Shown here: positions 18,706-32,000 of the stretch, piece by piece
Position numbering within the stretch: the stretch's first letter is position 1
Layout of the letters: each line of letters opens with the position of its first letter
Assembly (NCBI GenBank): GCA_002104945.1
Contig: MCFH01000038.1
Coordinates: 290,501 to 354,500, forward strand
Source: Piromyces finnis
Lineage: Eukaryota > Neocallimastigomycota > Neocallimastigomycetes > Neocallimastigales > Neocallimastigaceae
Direction of reading: 5' to 3'
Length of the DNA: 64,000 nt
Position numbers and translations under genes: made by a program
The notes under the pieces: generated by a model
Told to the model about the DNA's origin: nothing
What the model saw: only the letters and a program-made list of their open reading frames with translations
Databases searched by the model: none

Positions 18706-20817
18706 CTAATTACATTTGTTAGAAATACCACACCATTCATTGTTTTCAATACCCCATTTACCATCATTATCGGTTGCATATACAACACAGTTATTGTCAC
18801 TACAACATTTATAACCTTGTGAAACAATTGAAAATGAACAAGAGGCAGTAGCAGAATTACTTGGTGAAGAAGCACAGCCACACCATTCACCATTTTCAAC
18901 ACCCCATGTACCACTTTCATCAACGTAAGTTATTTGACAATTACTAGAACAGCATTTGTAACCTTGGGCTAAGATAGCGGCAGAACATGCAGCAGCGTTT
19001 GATTGATTTTGACTTTGGTTGTTGTTTTGGTTATTGTTTTGATTGTTGTTTTGTTGAGCATTTGAATCTGTACGAACTAACTTCCATTGTTGATTAGCAC
19101 CACCATTATTACCCCATTGTAAAACATTACCACCATCAGACATAGATCCCTTTTCAACATCGAGATTCTTTCCACTGTTGGCATTTGTAATGGTGTAATA
19201 ACCATCACCAGTACTTTGAATACTCCAACGTTGGTTAAGGGCTCCAGTATCTGGCCAGATAATGACATTACCACCATTTTCAGTTGAATTTTCATTTACA
19301 TCAAGAGCTTTCTTGGCATTAACATTTATTAAACTAAAGTAATCACCTTCTTCACTAATAACCCATTGTTGACTACTCTTGTTGCTTTCGGACCATTGAA
19401 TGACATTAGCAGCGTTAGCAGTAGAATCGTTATTAACACTTAATACTTTTCCACTTTGACGGTTAATGATTTTGTAGGTACCATTAGCAACAGCTGGAGT
19501 AGTAGTAGAAGTTGAAGGTGGTTCAACGTAGCCACTTCCATCACCCTTAGTAATGAATACACGGTAACCAGAACTAGCATTAGTTCCAGTAATACTAATG
19601 GATAATTGTCCGTTTTCAACGCTATATTTCTTTTCAAAGATAGTGTTTGGACCATTACTTGGAGTATCCTTATCTCTCCAATCAACCTTTTCGACCTTAA
19701 CATTAGCGACAGATCCAATAAAGGATGGGATGTTTCTGAATGAAGCATTAATAGTACCATCATTTGGACCACCGAAAATAAAACTAATGTATTGTTTGCT
19801 AGAATCAACACAAGCAGCACCATCTACAAGCTTACTGTTATCATTTGGTGGAGTAACATAGACCATATCACCAGTCATATCACCGTACCATTTGTAGAAA
19901 TACCAACCAGCACCCTTTTGAGTATCAGTAGCTAATAAACTACCTAAACGACCTGGTTTTGGTACAAACCACCATGAAATCATAGCACTGTCAATCTTAT
20001 AACGTTCAAATTTACCAATGAAACGTGCACTAGAACCTGGTTGACCTTCTAATTCGTGTTCAGCATCACAATATTCATTAATACTAATTGGAAGTTCCTT
20101 GATACCAAGAGATTTTTCTAATTCACGGTAAGCCTTAATGTGGTTTGAAACATTTTCAATACCACTTAATTCATGCCAACACATAATATCTGGAATAACA
20201 TTATTAGTTTTACAGAATTGTAAGAATGAACGCATTCTACTTTCATTGTACCAACTATCACATGGACCAATAATCTTTTCATTTGGATCATTTTGACGAA
20301 TTACTTGGTAAGTTTGTTTCCAAAATTCGTTAAAGTTTAAACCATTAGAATCTTTCCATGTACCATCTGGTTCATTCCAAATTTCTAAACCGTACCAATT
20401 GGTTAAACCAGACTTTTTTTTATCAGCAATAAATGATTTAACTTCGTTTGCCCAGCTTTGCATACCTGGCCATTTATATGGCCAATATGGTAAAATATCA
20501 GCTAAATCAACAGAAACTAAGGCACCTGGGGTTTGTGCTAAACGTTTTGCAACTTTAATAGCATCACCATATGGATGTTGATTTCCATTTGCACCTCTTC
20601 CTGGATTACGCATAACAAATGGATGAATAGGATCAACTAAGGCATTATAATCCCCTGGAACATTTTCAATAATACCATATAAAGAACCATTAGCACAGTG
20701 TGTAGCTCCACGAATTTTGTTGGCACAATCTACTTTTAATGTATTTGCAGCCTTTACTGGAGCAATTGAAGCCACTAATAAGTGACAAGCAAGAACAATT
20801 AAAGATAAACTCTTCAT
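18706..20817 (-). CDS. Cellulosomal glycoside hydrolase (clan A, GH39-like) with CBM13 and two dockerins
   Basis: 703 residues, intronless. Signal peptide 1-23 (cleavage near VKA-A). Catalytic (beta/alpha)8 domain about 25-315: WNEP with E149 as likely acid/base and INEY with E248 as likely nucleophile, the clan GH-A arrangement. A beta-sandwich region covers 316-430 and a Ser/Thr linker follows. A ricin-type trefoil (CBM13) spans 445-585 with three QW-containing repeats. After a QNNN linker come two fungal dockerins (611-648 and 660-697), each with CS...QGYKCC and W-G-x-E-N-x-E-W-C-G. The enzyme should be secreted and docked to the fungal cellulosome, acting on plant cell-wall polysaccharide, perhaps a xylan side activity; family and substrate are uncertain. 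G/C is visibly higher than in flanking DNA. Anaerobic fungi acquired many such enzymes from rumen bacteria, which fits the absence of introns. Confidence 0.93.
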   Translation of the reverse strand: MKSLSLIVLACHLLVASIAPVKAANTLKVDCANKIRGATHCANGSLYGIIENVPGDYNALVDPIHPFVMRNPGRGANGNQHPYGDAIKVAKRLAQTPGALVSVDLADILPYWPYKWPGMQSWANEVKSFIADKKKSGLTNWYGLEIWNEPDGTWKDSNGLNFNEFWKQTYQVIRQNDPNEKIIGPCDSWYNESRMRSFLQFCKTNNVIPDIMCWHELSGIENVSNHIKAYRELEKSLGIKELPISINEYCDAEHELEGQPGSSARFIGKFERYKIDSAMISWWFVPKPGRLGSLLATDTQKGAGWYFYKWYGDMTGDMVYVTPPNDNSKLVDGAACVDSSKQYISFIFGGPNDGTINASFRNIPSFIGSVANVKVEKVDWRDKDTPSNGPNTIFEKKYSVENGQLSISITGTNASSGYRVFITKGDGSGYVEPPSTSTTTPAVANGTYKIINRQSGKVLSVNNDSTANAANVIQWSESNKSSQQWVISEEGDYFSLINVNAKKALDVNENSTENGGNVIIWPDTGALNQRWSIQSTGDGYYTITNANSGKNLDVEKGSMSDGGNVLQWGNNGGANQQWKLVRTDSNAQQNNNQNNNQNNNQSQNQSNAAACSAAILAQGYKCCSSNCQITYVDESGTWGVENGEWCGCASSPSNSATASCSFSIVSQGYKCCSDNNCVVYATDNDGKWGIENNEWCGISNKCN

Positions 20818-22997
20818 TATTATTATTACTAATAATATATATTTTTTTTTTAATTCTTATTTCTCTTTTTTTTTTTTTCTTAGGGTTATTTAATCAAGAT
20901 ATACCTTTCTTTTCAATTTTTTTCCTGTTTTTCAAATAAATAAAATTTATATATATATAAATAGTAAAGTAAAAGAATAAAAGAACTTTAAAGAAAATAA
21001 AATAATATACAACTGTATATATTTATTATAGTATTTTACACACTTCTTTTCCTTTTTACTTTAAATTTTTTAATATTAAAAAAAAATGAATTTAATTTTT
21101 TTTGAAATGGGAAATTTTCATTTTTATATTTTTTTGAAAACCTTTATTTTTTTATAAGAATTAAAGTTTATCATTTTTAGCTATATTAAAATGATTCACT
21201 ATTAATTGTAGATCAATAATTTATATACAATAATTTTTAATTTTAAATTTACAATAGTTATTAGAATTGTATAGTGATTAAATTAAATATTAAAAAAAAA
21301 TGAAAGAACAAACTTTATTTAATATAATATATATTAATTATAAACTTTAAAATTTATAAATTAATAGTAAAGAAAAATAATTAAAAAGATATTTAGTTTA
21401 ATTATAAATAAAATATTTTAATTTTATTTAATTAATAAGTTTATATTGTAATATTATTAAATTAATATATAAAATAAATGAAATAAAAGAAAGGAGCAAG
21501 GGAAAAAAAATTAAATAATAAATAAAAAATTGCTATTATTCATGGATTGTCAAAAAAAAAAAAAAATTAAATTTATTCCTTTGATTTAAATAAAGTTTCA
21601 CTAAAAAATGATGAACAATAAAAAAAAAATAATAATTAATAAAATAGAATGATTATTGTTTTTAAATTTATATAATTTAAACTTTTTATTAGGGTAATTT
21701 TTTTCAAGAAAGAAAAAAGTGATATTCCTTTTATAAATTATTTATATTAAAATAAAAGGGTAATTTTTATTTAAATTTATATTTCTTCCAATAAGAACTG
21801 TTAAAAATTATGAAAAGATATTAAAATGTGATACTTTTGAAAAATGAGTAATTCATTTAATAATTATAACTTTCTTAATTAAGAAAAGTACGGATAGTTC
21901 ATTTGGGTAAAAGGAAAATTAATTATGTTCAATATTGAAAAAATAAATTTGTGTGTTTTAACATTTATTATTAAGTTTATTGATTAAAGGACTTTTTTTT
22001 ATTATCTATTGATTACATTTAATATTTATATTAATATATGATTAATTACATTTGCATTTGTATATACATATATGTACTGCGCCATAATATGTTTACTAAT
22101 ATTTAATTATTAATTATCATACTCTATATAAATAACTATAAATACATTTTGTGCTAACTATAATTAAACTTTCTTTTTATAAAGTATTTATTTTGTTTAT
22201 TTAATTTATAAAGTTAATTATAAATATTTTTATACTATAATTATGTGGCTAATGTTACTTAGTAATGCTTTATATTACGATTATTCTACGAAACATTACA
22301 TTAGAAATTTACATAATAATTTTATTATTTATTAAAGTTTAATATTAGTAATATTAGTAAAATTTTTATTAGTAATTAAGTTCTAGCTGAATTATATTCT
22401 ATATGAAAAAGAATAAAGAATCATTGTAATGGAGAATTTTTTTTAATATTAAAAAAAAAGTTTTTGAAATAAAAGAAAGAAAAGAAATAAAGAGTTTGAC
22501 TTTATTATTTTTTTATATTAAGAGATTATTATTATATTTATTATTAGATTATAATGTATGTATTATAATTTAACAACACGATTACTATCTTTAATATTTT
22601 TTTTTTTATTTTTTTGTTAATGCATTAAAGTATTCTAATATAAGTATATATAAAAGACTTTGGTGTTTTATATTTCTTTTATTTGTATATATATAGGTAA
22701 AAGGATAGAGTCCTCTTAATTTATTTTAAAAGTAAAAACAAAAGGAATTTCCTAACCCTACAATTTAGAGTATTTTTTAATTAATAATCACGTGTATATA
22801 TAAAAATTCAAAATTAAAAAATCAAATATTTTTATTAATTATTATTAATATTATTATCATTAAAATATTGGTGTTTAATTATTTGAAATTTTGATTTATA
22901 GAAATTTGAATTTTCAAATTCAATTGTAACAATCTTTCTAATTAATCATTAATAAAAAAATTATTTATTTTTTCTTAAATATTACATAATATATATC
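20818..22997. other. Intergenic between divergent genes
   Basis: About 2.2 kb of A/T-rich DNA upstream of both the dockerin enzyme (-) and the small gene at 22998 (+). It should contain both promoters. No open frame or recognisable element seen. Confidence 0.6.
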
Positions 22998-23637
22998 ATG
23001 AATCAAATTCAAAAAGGTGATAAAAGAAGTAAGTACTTTTTTAATTTTATTATAATTTTATCTATTATAAATATAAATACTTTTTTTTTTTTTTTTTTTT
23101 TTTTAAATTGGTGATATAAAAAATAGCAATACCTTTTTAAAAATCGTAATCTATATAGAGGAATTAAAAATTTAAATATATCATTTTAAATATTTTGTAT
23201 TATTCAAACATTAGCAAAAAAAGACAGAAAAAATAAATTTCCTAAATTTTTCAATGATCCAAAACTTGCTGAACAAATAATATATAATAAAAGGAACGAA
23301 TTAATAAATAAAGAAAAAAAGGAAAAAAAGGGATTAAATTTAGTTCATACTGATTTCTTTAATGGTAAATAACTTTATATTTTTATAGTAAAAAAAAAAA
23401 AAAGCTTAATGTCAACAATAGTAAAAATGTTTTTCAAAAAAAAATTATTTTTTATTAAAAATGTTCTATTTAAAGTATTTAAAAGAAAAATATTCAAATA
23501 TTAATAATATTACGTTTTATTATATTATTTTATTGATATATACACATATATACACAATATATATCTTTTATATAATATTCTCAAAAATAAAAATATAAAA
23601 AGATTTTGAAGACGATTTTGATGATGAAACCATCTAA
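22998..23637 (+). CDS. Small basic/acidic protein of unknown function, three exons
   Basis: Exons 22998-23028, 23215-23364 and 23603-23637 join in frame to 71 residues. Donors are GTAAGT and GTAAAT; acceptors are TTAG and AAAAG. The start is Lys-rich (QKGDKRTKKDRKNKFPKFF), the middle is charged and helical (AEQIIYNKRNELINKEKK), and the end is a short acidic tail (DFEDDFDDETI). No signal peptide or membrane segment. I do not recognise the family; the charged character would suit a nucleolar or RNA-processing factor, but that is only an impression. Consistent splice sites and the abrupt change in composition at the exon borders are the main support that it is real. Confidence 0.6.
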
Positions 23638-24076
23638 GACATTATAAATTTTAAAAATAATTAATTTTATTATTATAATTTGACTTTAGCTAGAATTAAT
23701 ATTGTTATCTATTATTTATACCATGCCATTCATTAATTTTGAGGAATAACAATATAAAAGAATCATTTGTAAAAAACAAATATTTAATTATTAAATTTAA
23801 AACAGGAAAAAAAAAATATAGCTATCAATATGTTAAAAATTTTATTTTATTTTTTTTTAAAGAAAAAGAAATAATAAAAATAAATGTAAATATAAAAAAA
23901 TAAACTTTAATATTTTCATTGTTTATTATTATTATTATTATTATTTATTAAATTAATTGCTGCTATAATACATTTAAAATCCTTAGATATTTGGATTGAA
24001 ATATTAATTTTTTGTTTTGTAACATTTTCTTTACATATAAATTGAATATACATCACTGTTAATTTGAATTTTTATA

Positions 24077-25043
24077 CTATTCCTTTTTTGTCTTGTCTTT
24101 CAAACTTTTCTTTTTTATTGATACTTTTTTATGATATCCTTCATGCATATTATCCTCCATAAGCATACTTTCTTCTCTTTTCTTTATTTCTAAAGCCTAT
24201 TTTAATTCATTTATATTGTATTAATATTATCCATTTCATTTACATATATATATTAATATATTATTACCGCTTGATAGGTAGCTGATGATTGAGAAAATAA
24301 TCTATCTTCTTCTGTAAATTTTATCTTTTTTTTCTCAGGTCTAGTTGACATATAGCCGTCAAAACCTTTTATTATATTACCAAATTGTGAAGTTTCTTCT
24401 AAATAATTTCCTTCAAATGAATAAATATTAGCTTCTAGATTTACCTAATTATTAATAATATTTCAAGAAAATGCGATAATAATTTATAATGTCGTTATTA
24501 CATGTGTTTTCATTATGAAAATAAACATATATATTTTTTTGAAAATTATAAATTCTAGTAATTTTGTGATTTTAATTAATATATTACTAAATTAATTCTT
24601 ACCAATGCTCTGTCCACTTTTCTTTTCATATTAATTAGTTCTACAAGCTCACTTTCAGCTTGCGATAGCTTTTGTGGTGTGGGCTTTACAGAAATATAAC
24701 AAAATGAAATTAAAAAAATAAAATATTATAATATTTAAAATAAAAATAAAACAATTAAAATTGAAATATTAACTAGAAATTTAACAATTAATTATTGATT
24801 TTAATGTATATAAATAAAATGAAATAATTTGAATTTTACTATATCTTCTCTTGATTCTTCTTTTTTTTGATCTTTTTTATCTGAGGTATCTTTATTCTTT
24901 TCTTTTTCTGTGGTATCTTTATTTAATTTATCTGATGAATTTTGTTCTCTACTCTCTTTTACATTTTTTTTACTTTTTTTTTCTTTCTTTTCACCACCTT
25001 CCTCCCTTTTTTTTTCTTTCTTCTCTATTTTTACTTCAACCAT
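24077..25043 (-). CDS. EAF6: EAF6, NuA4 histone acetyltransferase subunit
   Basis: Four exons (25043-24840, 24683-24603, 24444-24268, 24196-24077) give 193 residues. Residues 1-68 are a Lys/Glu/Ser-rich extension. Exon 2 is an amphipathic helix (LSQAESELVELINMKRKVDRAL). Exon 3 carries the family core: ANIYSFEGNYLEET, then the GNIIKGFDGY motif, then EEDRLFSQSSATY. A basic tail follows. EAF6 is a small scaffold subunit shared by NuA4 and related acetyltransferase complexes in the nucleus. The Lys-rich extension is unusual, since known homologues begin close to the helix. All splice sites are GT-AG and preserve frame. It is divergent from NAXD at 26052. Confidence 0.88.
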
Positions 25044-26051
25044 ATTTTTATTACTATTAATGTTTTAAATATAAATGTATATAACCAAAATTCGAAAAAT
25101 GATTTTATTATGATTATGCCTTTTTTATTATTTTAGTATTCCAATAATGATGTAAATAAAAGATAATGAAATGTAATAAATTAATAAAAATTAACATAAA
25201 AATATGTAAATATAACTTAAATAATAATTATCATGTGTTCTAGAAATGAAATTAATTGATAGTAGATTTAGTAATCATAAGATATCAATGTAAGAGAGGT
25301 TAAGATTCTTTATAAACCTCCAAACAAAAATAATAGTACTTTCATTTTTCGTAATAATTGAAATATTGAAATATAATTAAGTGCTAAAAGTATTATGACA
25401 TTATATCTATTGTAATATATTGTTATCATTAGTACTAAAGAATATATATTTTTATTATTGATTAAAAAAAAAAAAAAAAAAACCAAAAAAATTTTTCTAA
25501 ATTATTATTAATGTATCCAAATTAATTTATTTATTTTCTGTAATAGTATTTGGTATTTGTAGGTTCAAAAAATAAAAAGAATATTTTAGTTTTTTGTATT
25601 TTGTATTTGAATAATATTATATATATTGTATTGATGGAATATATAATTTAGAAATCAAACAAACAAATAAAATTAAATAATAATAATTAAATTTATGGCT
25701 TTAGGCCATTAATATTACTGTTAAAGTAATACATATATCGATTTATTGTTGTAATAGGTTTTAAGAAATTTTATTCATATTTGCATTAAATATATGTAAA
25801 TAAAGTGTAGAGTAGTCATTCAATCATGTGATAATTTCAAATCAAATTCTACATAAGGCATTATTTTATTGTATCACAAAAAACTAAATTATCTATTTTT
25901 CTTCTTAACTAACAGAAGTATTTAAAAAATTATATATATTAATAATTATTATAACAGGTTACTGTCATTTAGAAATAAATATTAAATATTTATACAATAA
26001 TTAATGTCATTAACACTATTTTTTTACTTCAAATATTTTTAAAGTTCAGAA
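25044..26051. other. Divergent promoter region, EAF6 / NAXD
   Basis: About 1 kb between two divergently transcribed genes, A/T-rich. 25840-25900 is slightly less biased. No ORF. The 439 bp at 23638-24076 between the small gene and the EAF6 3' end is likewise empty. Confidence 0.55.
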
Positions 26052-28299
26052 ATGTCATTATCATTATCTACAAATTACCTTGCTTCATCAGCATTATTTG
26101 AATTTTCAAAAAAAATAATTCCACCTATTACACATGAACTTCATAAAGGACAATCAGGTAATAAATAAAATTGTTTAATAAATTTGTTAATGAGTTTATT
26201 TAATCTTTGTGTAAAGCTTTTTTTTCTTTTCTCTTCCTTTCTCTCTCTCTTTTTTTTTTTTTATTATAATTGATTTTGAAAACTAAATTTAATATAATAT
26301 ATCTAAAAGACTTAATGTTTTGTTATTAATAATTTATTATTATTAAAAAAAAAAAAAAAAAAGAAAATTATTATATATTAATGAATAAAACTATATTGAG
26401 ATTTATAATTAATTTAGTATTTTGATAATTTAAACTATTAATAGATTTCATTTAAATTTCATAAAATTTCAATAAAAATTGTAGCAATTTAACATTATTA
26501 TTATATATTTTATTATTTATATTTTTATTTAACATGTTTTTTTAAAATTTTATAAATTAAAGGAAGAGTAGCTGTTATTGGTGGAAGTGAAGAGTAATTA
26601 AATATAAATTTTAAATATATATATATTTTGTAATTGAAATGCCAATTTAAAATGTGTTCATTAAAATAAAAAAGATATACAGGTGCTCCATACTTTTCTG
26701 CTATGTCATCATTAAAACTTGTATATTTCGAATTTCTTTAATAATAATAATAAAAAGGAATTTATTTAAAAATAATAAATTTTCTAAAAACATTATTTTT
26801 ATGAAAATGACTATAGGGTACTGATTTAGCCCATGTTTTTTGTGAAAAGAAAGCTGGTGTTCCAATTAAAGTAATTATTGTTACTCTTTCTAAATATAAT
26901 ATAAATATTTCATTTTTAGCATTTCTTTAAAGAGTAGTTTTTATTAAACATGCTTTTTCTTTAAAAATATTTTTACTATACTATTATGTAGAGTTATTCT
27001 CCAGAACTTATAGTTCATCCATATTTAAGAAGCCTCGAGTAAATATTATAAGCATTTATTTATAATGAGAATCAACGTTAAATTAAAATAGTTTCATTGT
27101 AATAATACCTTTTTTTTCCTTTCATATATTTTTATTAAAAACAACTGAACGAACAAACAAATGAACATATAAAGAAATCTTAAAAAGCATAATGCAAATA
27201 ATATTGATGAAAAAATTAATGAAATTGTTGATAAAGTGTCCGCTATGTTTTCAAGATTACATGTTTTAGTTATAGGTCCGGGTTTATCAAGAGATCAAGG
27301 TTTGATTAGTACTGTTGAAAAAATAATTGAAAAAGCTAAGGCTGTTAATTTACCATTAGTAATCGATGCTGTAAGCGTTAAAATAGTAGTAGTATATTTA
27401 TGTTTTGTTTTTATTCAAAAATTAATTTTTCTTATAAATATGTATTTTTAAAAGGATGGTTTATTTATTATACAAAATAACCCAGATCTTATTAGAGGAT
27501 ATAAACCAGCCATTTTAACTCCAAATGTAGTTGAATTTAATCGTTTATGTGAAAAGATGGTGAGTTTTTTTTTTTTTTTTTTAATATTTGTTGGTTTAAT
27601 TTTTTTTTTTTAATCAATAATAACGGAATATAATAATATATAATAATTTTAAAAGAAAATTGGAAATGATTCAAATAGAAAATACCAAATTGCATCAAAA
27701 TTGAGTCAAGAACTTGGAAATGTTACTATTGTTCAAAAGGGTTCGACTGATTTAGTTACAAATGGAAAAACCAGTATGTTATATTAAATAAATTTTAAAC
27801 CAAAAAAAAAAAAAAATTTTTTTTTATTACTATAATTATTGTATTAAATTATAATATATTAAAAAGTTTATACATGCGATAACCGTGGTAGTGCTAGAAG
27901 ATGTGGAGGTCAAGGTGATGTATTATCTGGCGCTATTGCAACATTTTATGCATGGGGAAAATGCTATCAAAGTAATAATTGGAGGTAAATCTTTTTTTTT
28001 TTTAATATTACATACACTCTTAATAATTCTAATATTTAATAAACCATGTTAATTTAAATAAATACTTCTAATTATATTTTAGCCATCCAGAAGAACTTGA
28101 TTTCGCTACTGATTTCGATGAAAAGATTCCAATGTTGGCATCATGGGCTGGTTGTTATATAACAAGAAATTGCTCATGTGCTGCTTTTGAAAAGTATGGC
28201 CGTTCTATGACAGCTACTAACATGGTAGAATTAATTGGAAATGTATTTTCAAATACTTTTGAGGAAAATGAAGATAAATTAAAAAAATCAAAATATTAA
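26052..28299 (+). CDS. NAXD: ATP-dependent (S)-NAD(P)H-hydrate dehydratase
   Basis: Repairs hydrated NADH/NADPH back to the active cofactor using ATP. Ten exons: 26052-26157, 26563-26593, 26675-26720, 26817-26870, 26992-27038, 27175-27370, 27455-27559, 27656-27773, 27867-27984, 28083-28299. They total 345 residues, the usual length. Family motifs: IGGSEEYTGAPY (41-52), VLVIGPGLSRD (125-135), LTPNVVEFNRLC, VQKGSTDLV, and GGQGDVLSG with the catalytic Asp at 252. No obvious targeting peptide, so probably cytosolic. Introns are about 80-110 bp except the 405-bp first. Six of nine acceptors are A-rich AAG, yet the frame and motifs require them. Confidence 0.93.
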
Positions 28300-29014
28300 T
28301 ATTTTTATTTTTTGGAAAAAGAAAATACCTAATAAACCTAATAAAAAGGTCATTTTATAATTATATATAGAAATTAAAAAGACAAAAACAAAACAAAACA
28401 AAACAAAGCAAAAAAAAAAAAAAATAAAATAATACTATTTTAAAACATAACAAAAAATCTTTGTAATAATAATAAAAATAAAATAAAAAGGTGATAACAT
28501 TACAAATAAAAATAATAAAAATAAAAGAAGTTTTAACTGAAAGTTCATTTTATATAAGTGTATGATCCTCTTTTTTTCTTATAATAAATCATATTTTTTT
28601 CATTTTTATATATATAATTAAATTATTTCTAATATATTGTAGATAAGTAAATTTAAATACATTTTAATTTATTTTTCAATAAAAATTTATCATTGAAATT
28701 TTTTGGGATTAATTAATTTTTTTTATATATTAAAATTATATATAATATTATTTTAAAAAAAAAAGGCTATATAAGCAAATATAAAAAATATTTCCCTATT
28801 TTATATTAATCATAAGAAAAAGAAAATAAATTGACTTTTTTTTTTATTTTTTAAAATGAAATTTTATAAGCTCTTTTGAAATAACGGAAACAGAATAACG
28901 AAAACTATAATAATAATAAAAATAATAATAATAGCAATAACAATAACAATTAACAATAACAATTAATAATAATAATAATAACAGTTAAACAATATTATAT
29001 AAAACTGTTTAATA
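28300..29014. other. Intergenic, NAXD 3' end to TFIIIC promoter
   Basis: A/T-rich, with CAAAA repeats (about 28384-28405) and AAT/AAC runs before the next ATG at 29015. No coding signal. Confidence 0.55.
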
Positions 29015-32000
29015 ATGGATAATATATTAAAGTATTGTATACCCGAAATTTCTTTAGAAGGAGGAAGAGGTAATAATAAATTTTATAATAAATAAGAAAG
29101 TTTAAAATAAAGTATTATAAGTTATTAATTAACTTTAAGAGATATTTATTAAACTCATTTAAAAGAAAATATATTAAAGTATTCATTTTAATATAAAATT
29201 CATTATATTAAATATATTTAAAGGTTGTACAATTAAAAGATTTTGGCATTTATTATCAAAGAAATGTAAAGAAGAAAATGAAAATTTTACTGGTATTTAT
29301 TCCTATCCCTATTATTTTATTATTCTTTAAAAGAATATTATTTTGAAGTTATAAATTATTTTTTTTTTTAAAAGGAATTGATAAATATATGAAAAATTAT
29401 TTGTGGACTTATGTATTACAACTTAAGGAATTAGCTTTTCATTTAGCAGATAAAGACAAAGAAGTATGTGGATTGATAATAATAAAAATTTCCTTAAATT
29501 ACAAATATATATATATTTTAAAATGTATTTCATTAATAATTTAGAATTGCTAATTTAAAATGGAATATATCTAATATTAATATTTTATATTTCTTAAAAA
29601 AAAAAAAAAAAAAAAAAAAATATTATATTATTATGAAAAATAAATTTAATAACAGTATGAAGAAATACCTCTTAATATAGTTTCGAAGGAAACTTTAGAA
29701 TCTCTTAATGAAAAATATGGAGAATCATTCAGAATATATGTTAAAAATGAATATAGAAAAAAGCATATTATTGGATCAGAAGATGTAATATATTATAAAA
29801 TTAGTTATTTAAACATTATATTTTCATAAATCTTTCAGTAAATTAATGAATTATTATTATTCTAATTATTAAAAAAAAAAATATTATTTTAATTAATTTC
29901 AATTAAACTGAATTAAAACACCAATAACAATTTGTCATTTTCAAATGAGAAGATTTTATGTTCAAGAATTTCCAATTCTCAATACCTTGTATTAGAAGCA
30001 ATTGCTAAGAACCGGTCAAAAGGAATTACACAAAATGATATTGCTAAGAAATTGGATATGGATCCAAGATCGTTGTTTCATTGCTTGAAGATACTAATGG
30101 ATTTCAAATTAATGTATAAATATTTAATAATTTGAAAATTATTTATAATTGAAATTTTTAAACATTATTTATATATAACATTTATATGTTTATTAATTTA
30201 TTAATTCATTGTAATATAACTTTTCTTTATAATTTATATATGTAATTATTATTATTATTATTATTTTTTTTTCAAAAATAATTAGTGTAAAGTATCCAGT
30301 TGTTTCAAAAGGTATATTTACAAATTTGTGTATCTTAATACGATATGCTTTAAAAAATCCTTCATATTTAGAATACAGAAATAGAAACGAAAAAATGTTT
30401 AATAAATATCATTTATTGGATGAAAGTAATAATAAAGGAGACCCTACAAAAGATTCTAATGAAGATGATGATATGATATCGGTTAATAGTGCTCTAGTAA
30501 AAATTAAAATTACTGAAATTTTAAACAGTGCACTTAATAATATATTGTCAGCAACTAATTTACAGACAGCTTTGGTATTTATCTTGAATTTACATATTAA
30601 TATTTATAATATTGAAAACAAAGTTTAATGATGTATATCTTTGTTTCATTTGTAATCCCATTAAATAGTTGTCAACAATGATACAATGATAATTATTACT
30701 AATTTTAAATTCTTATATTCAAAAACATAATTTATAATTTTTATTATAGGGTTTTTATAATTGTACATTAAATCAAAGAAAATGGTTTAATCGTACTTTG
30801 TCATTATTATGTGAAAAGAAATATATAGAAAAAATTATGGTTAAAAAGGAAAATAGGGCACCTGAGCGTTGTTATAAATTACTAAAAATGTATACCATCT
30901 CAAGACCTCAATCCCATATTGATAATGTTAAAGATATAGATCTTCAAAATAATAGAAAAGTTGATGTTATTGGAGAAGGCGGTATATTAGTTGATCTTCC
31001 TTTAGAATACCAAGTTTATCGTATTATTGCCCTTAGTGGAGAAAAAGGTATTACTGCAAATAACATAAGAAACTCCTTAAGTTTTGTAGGCACAAGAGTT
31101 TTAGTGAGAGCATTGGAAAAGTTAGTAAGACCAAGTAAAGCACCGAAGGATATTATTGGTATTAATCGTATTGCTGAATTTGTTGGTAAAGAAAGACATT
31201 ATCGTTATTTTGCTGCAGGATCTTTTGAAAACTTTCTTCGTAAATCTAGAAATGATTTAATTAGTGATAGAGAAATTGAAAAAATGGTTACCACAAATAA
31301 TTTAATATCTCGTAAAAAGTCAAAGCGAAAGGTAAAAATAATAATATTCAAAAAAAGAAAAAAAAATTGTATTAACATTTTCATTGATATTTAAATTTTA
31401 TTATGTTAATAATTTAATTATGAACTATAATAATAATTATTATTATTATTATTATTTCATTATTATAATATTTAGCCAAAGACAGATAAAAACGAGGAAC
31501 AAACTACAAATACTAATAATAAGGATGAAGAAAAGAATGATAATAATGATAAAAACGATAAAAACGATAATATTAATAATGAATCCAGTGTAAGTACTGT
31601 GAATAATCAAAGTAGTCTTGAAGATTCAAATAGTTTGTCTCTTCAACAAACTAGTTTGAATGATATAAATAATAAAGAATTGGATTCAAAAGTTAAAACT
31701 GAAAATATTCTAGATGAATATATTATTCAAAATAAAGATTTTTTAAACAAGTATACTCAAGGAAAGAAAAGTAATTAAAAATATTTTTATTTTTATTTTA
31801 TATATAATATATAATGAAATTTATATTTGCATTAATAGTTTTTATTACACATTTAATAAATAAAAAAAAATTAATATGAATATTTATATATTATTAAATA
31901 TTTTTTTTTATAGATAAAATTGTATCCTTAACTGAATTAAGAAGAAGACAATATATAATTGATAGACTTGAAAAAGAAAATATTATTGAAATCAATTCAA

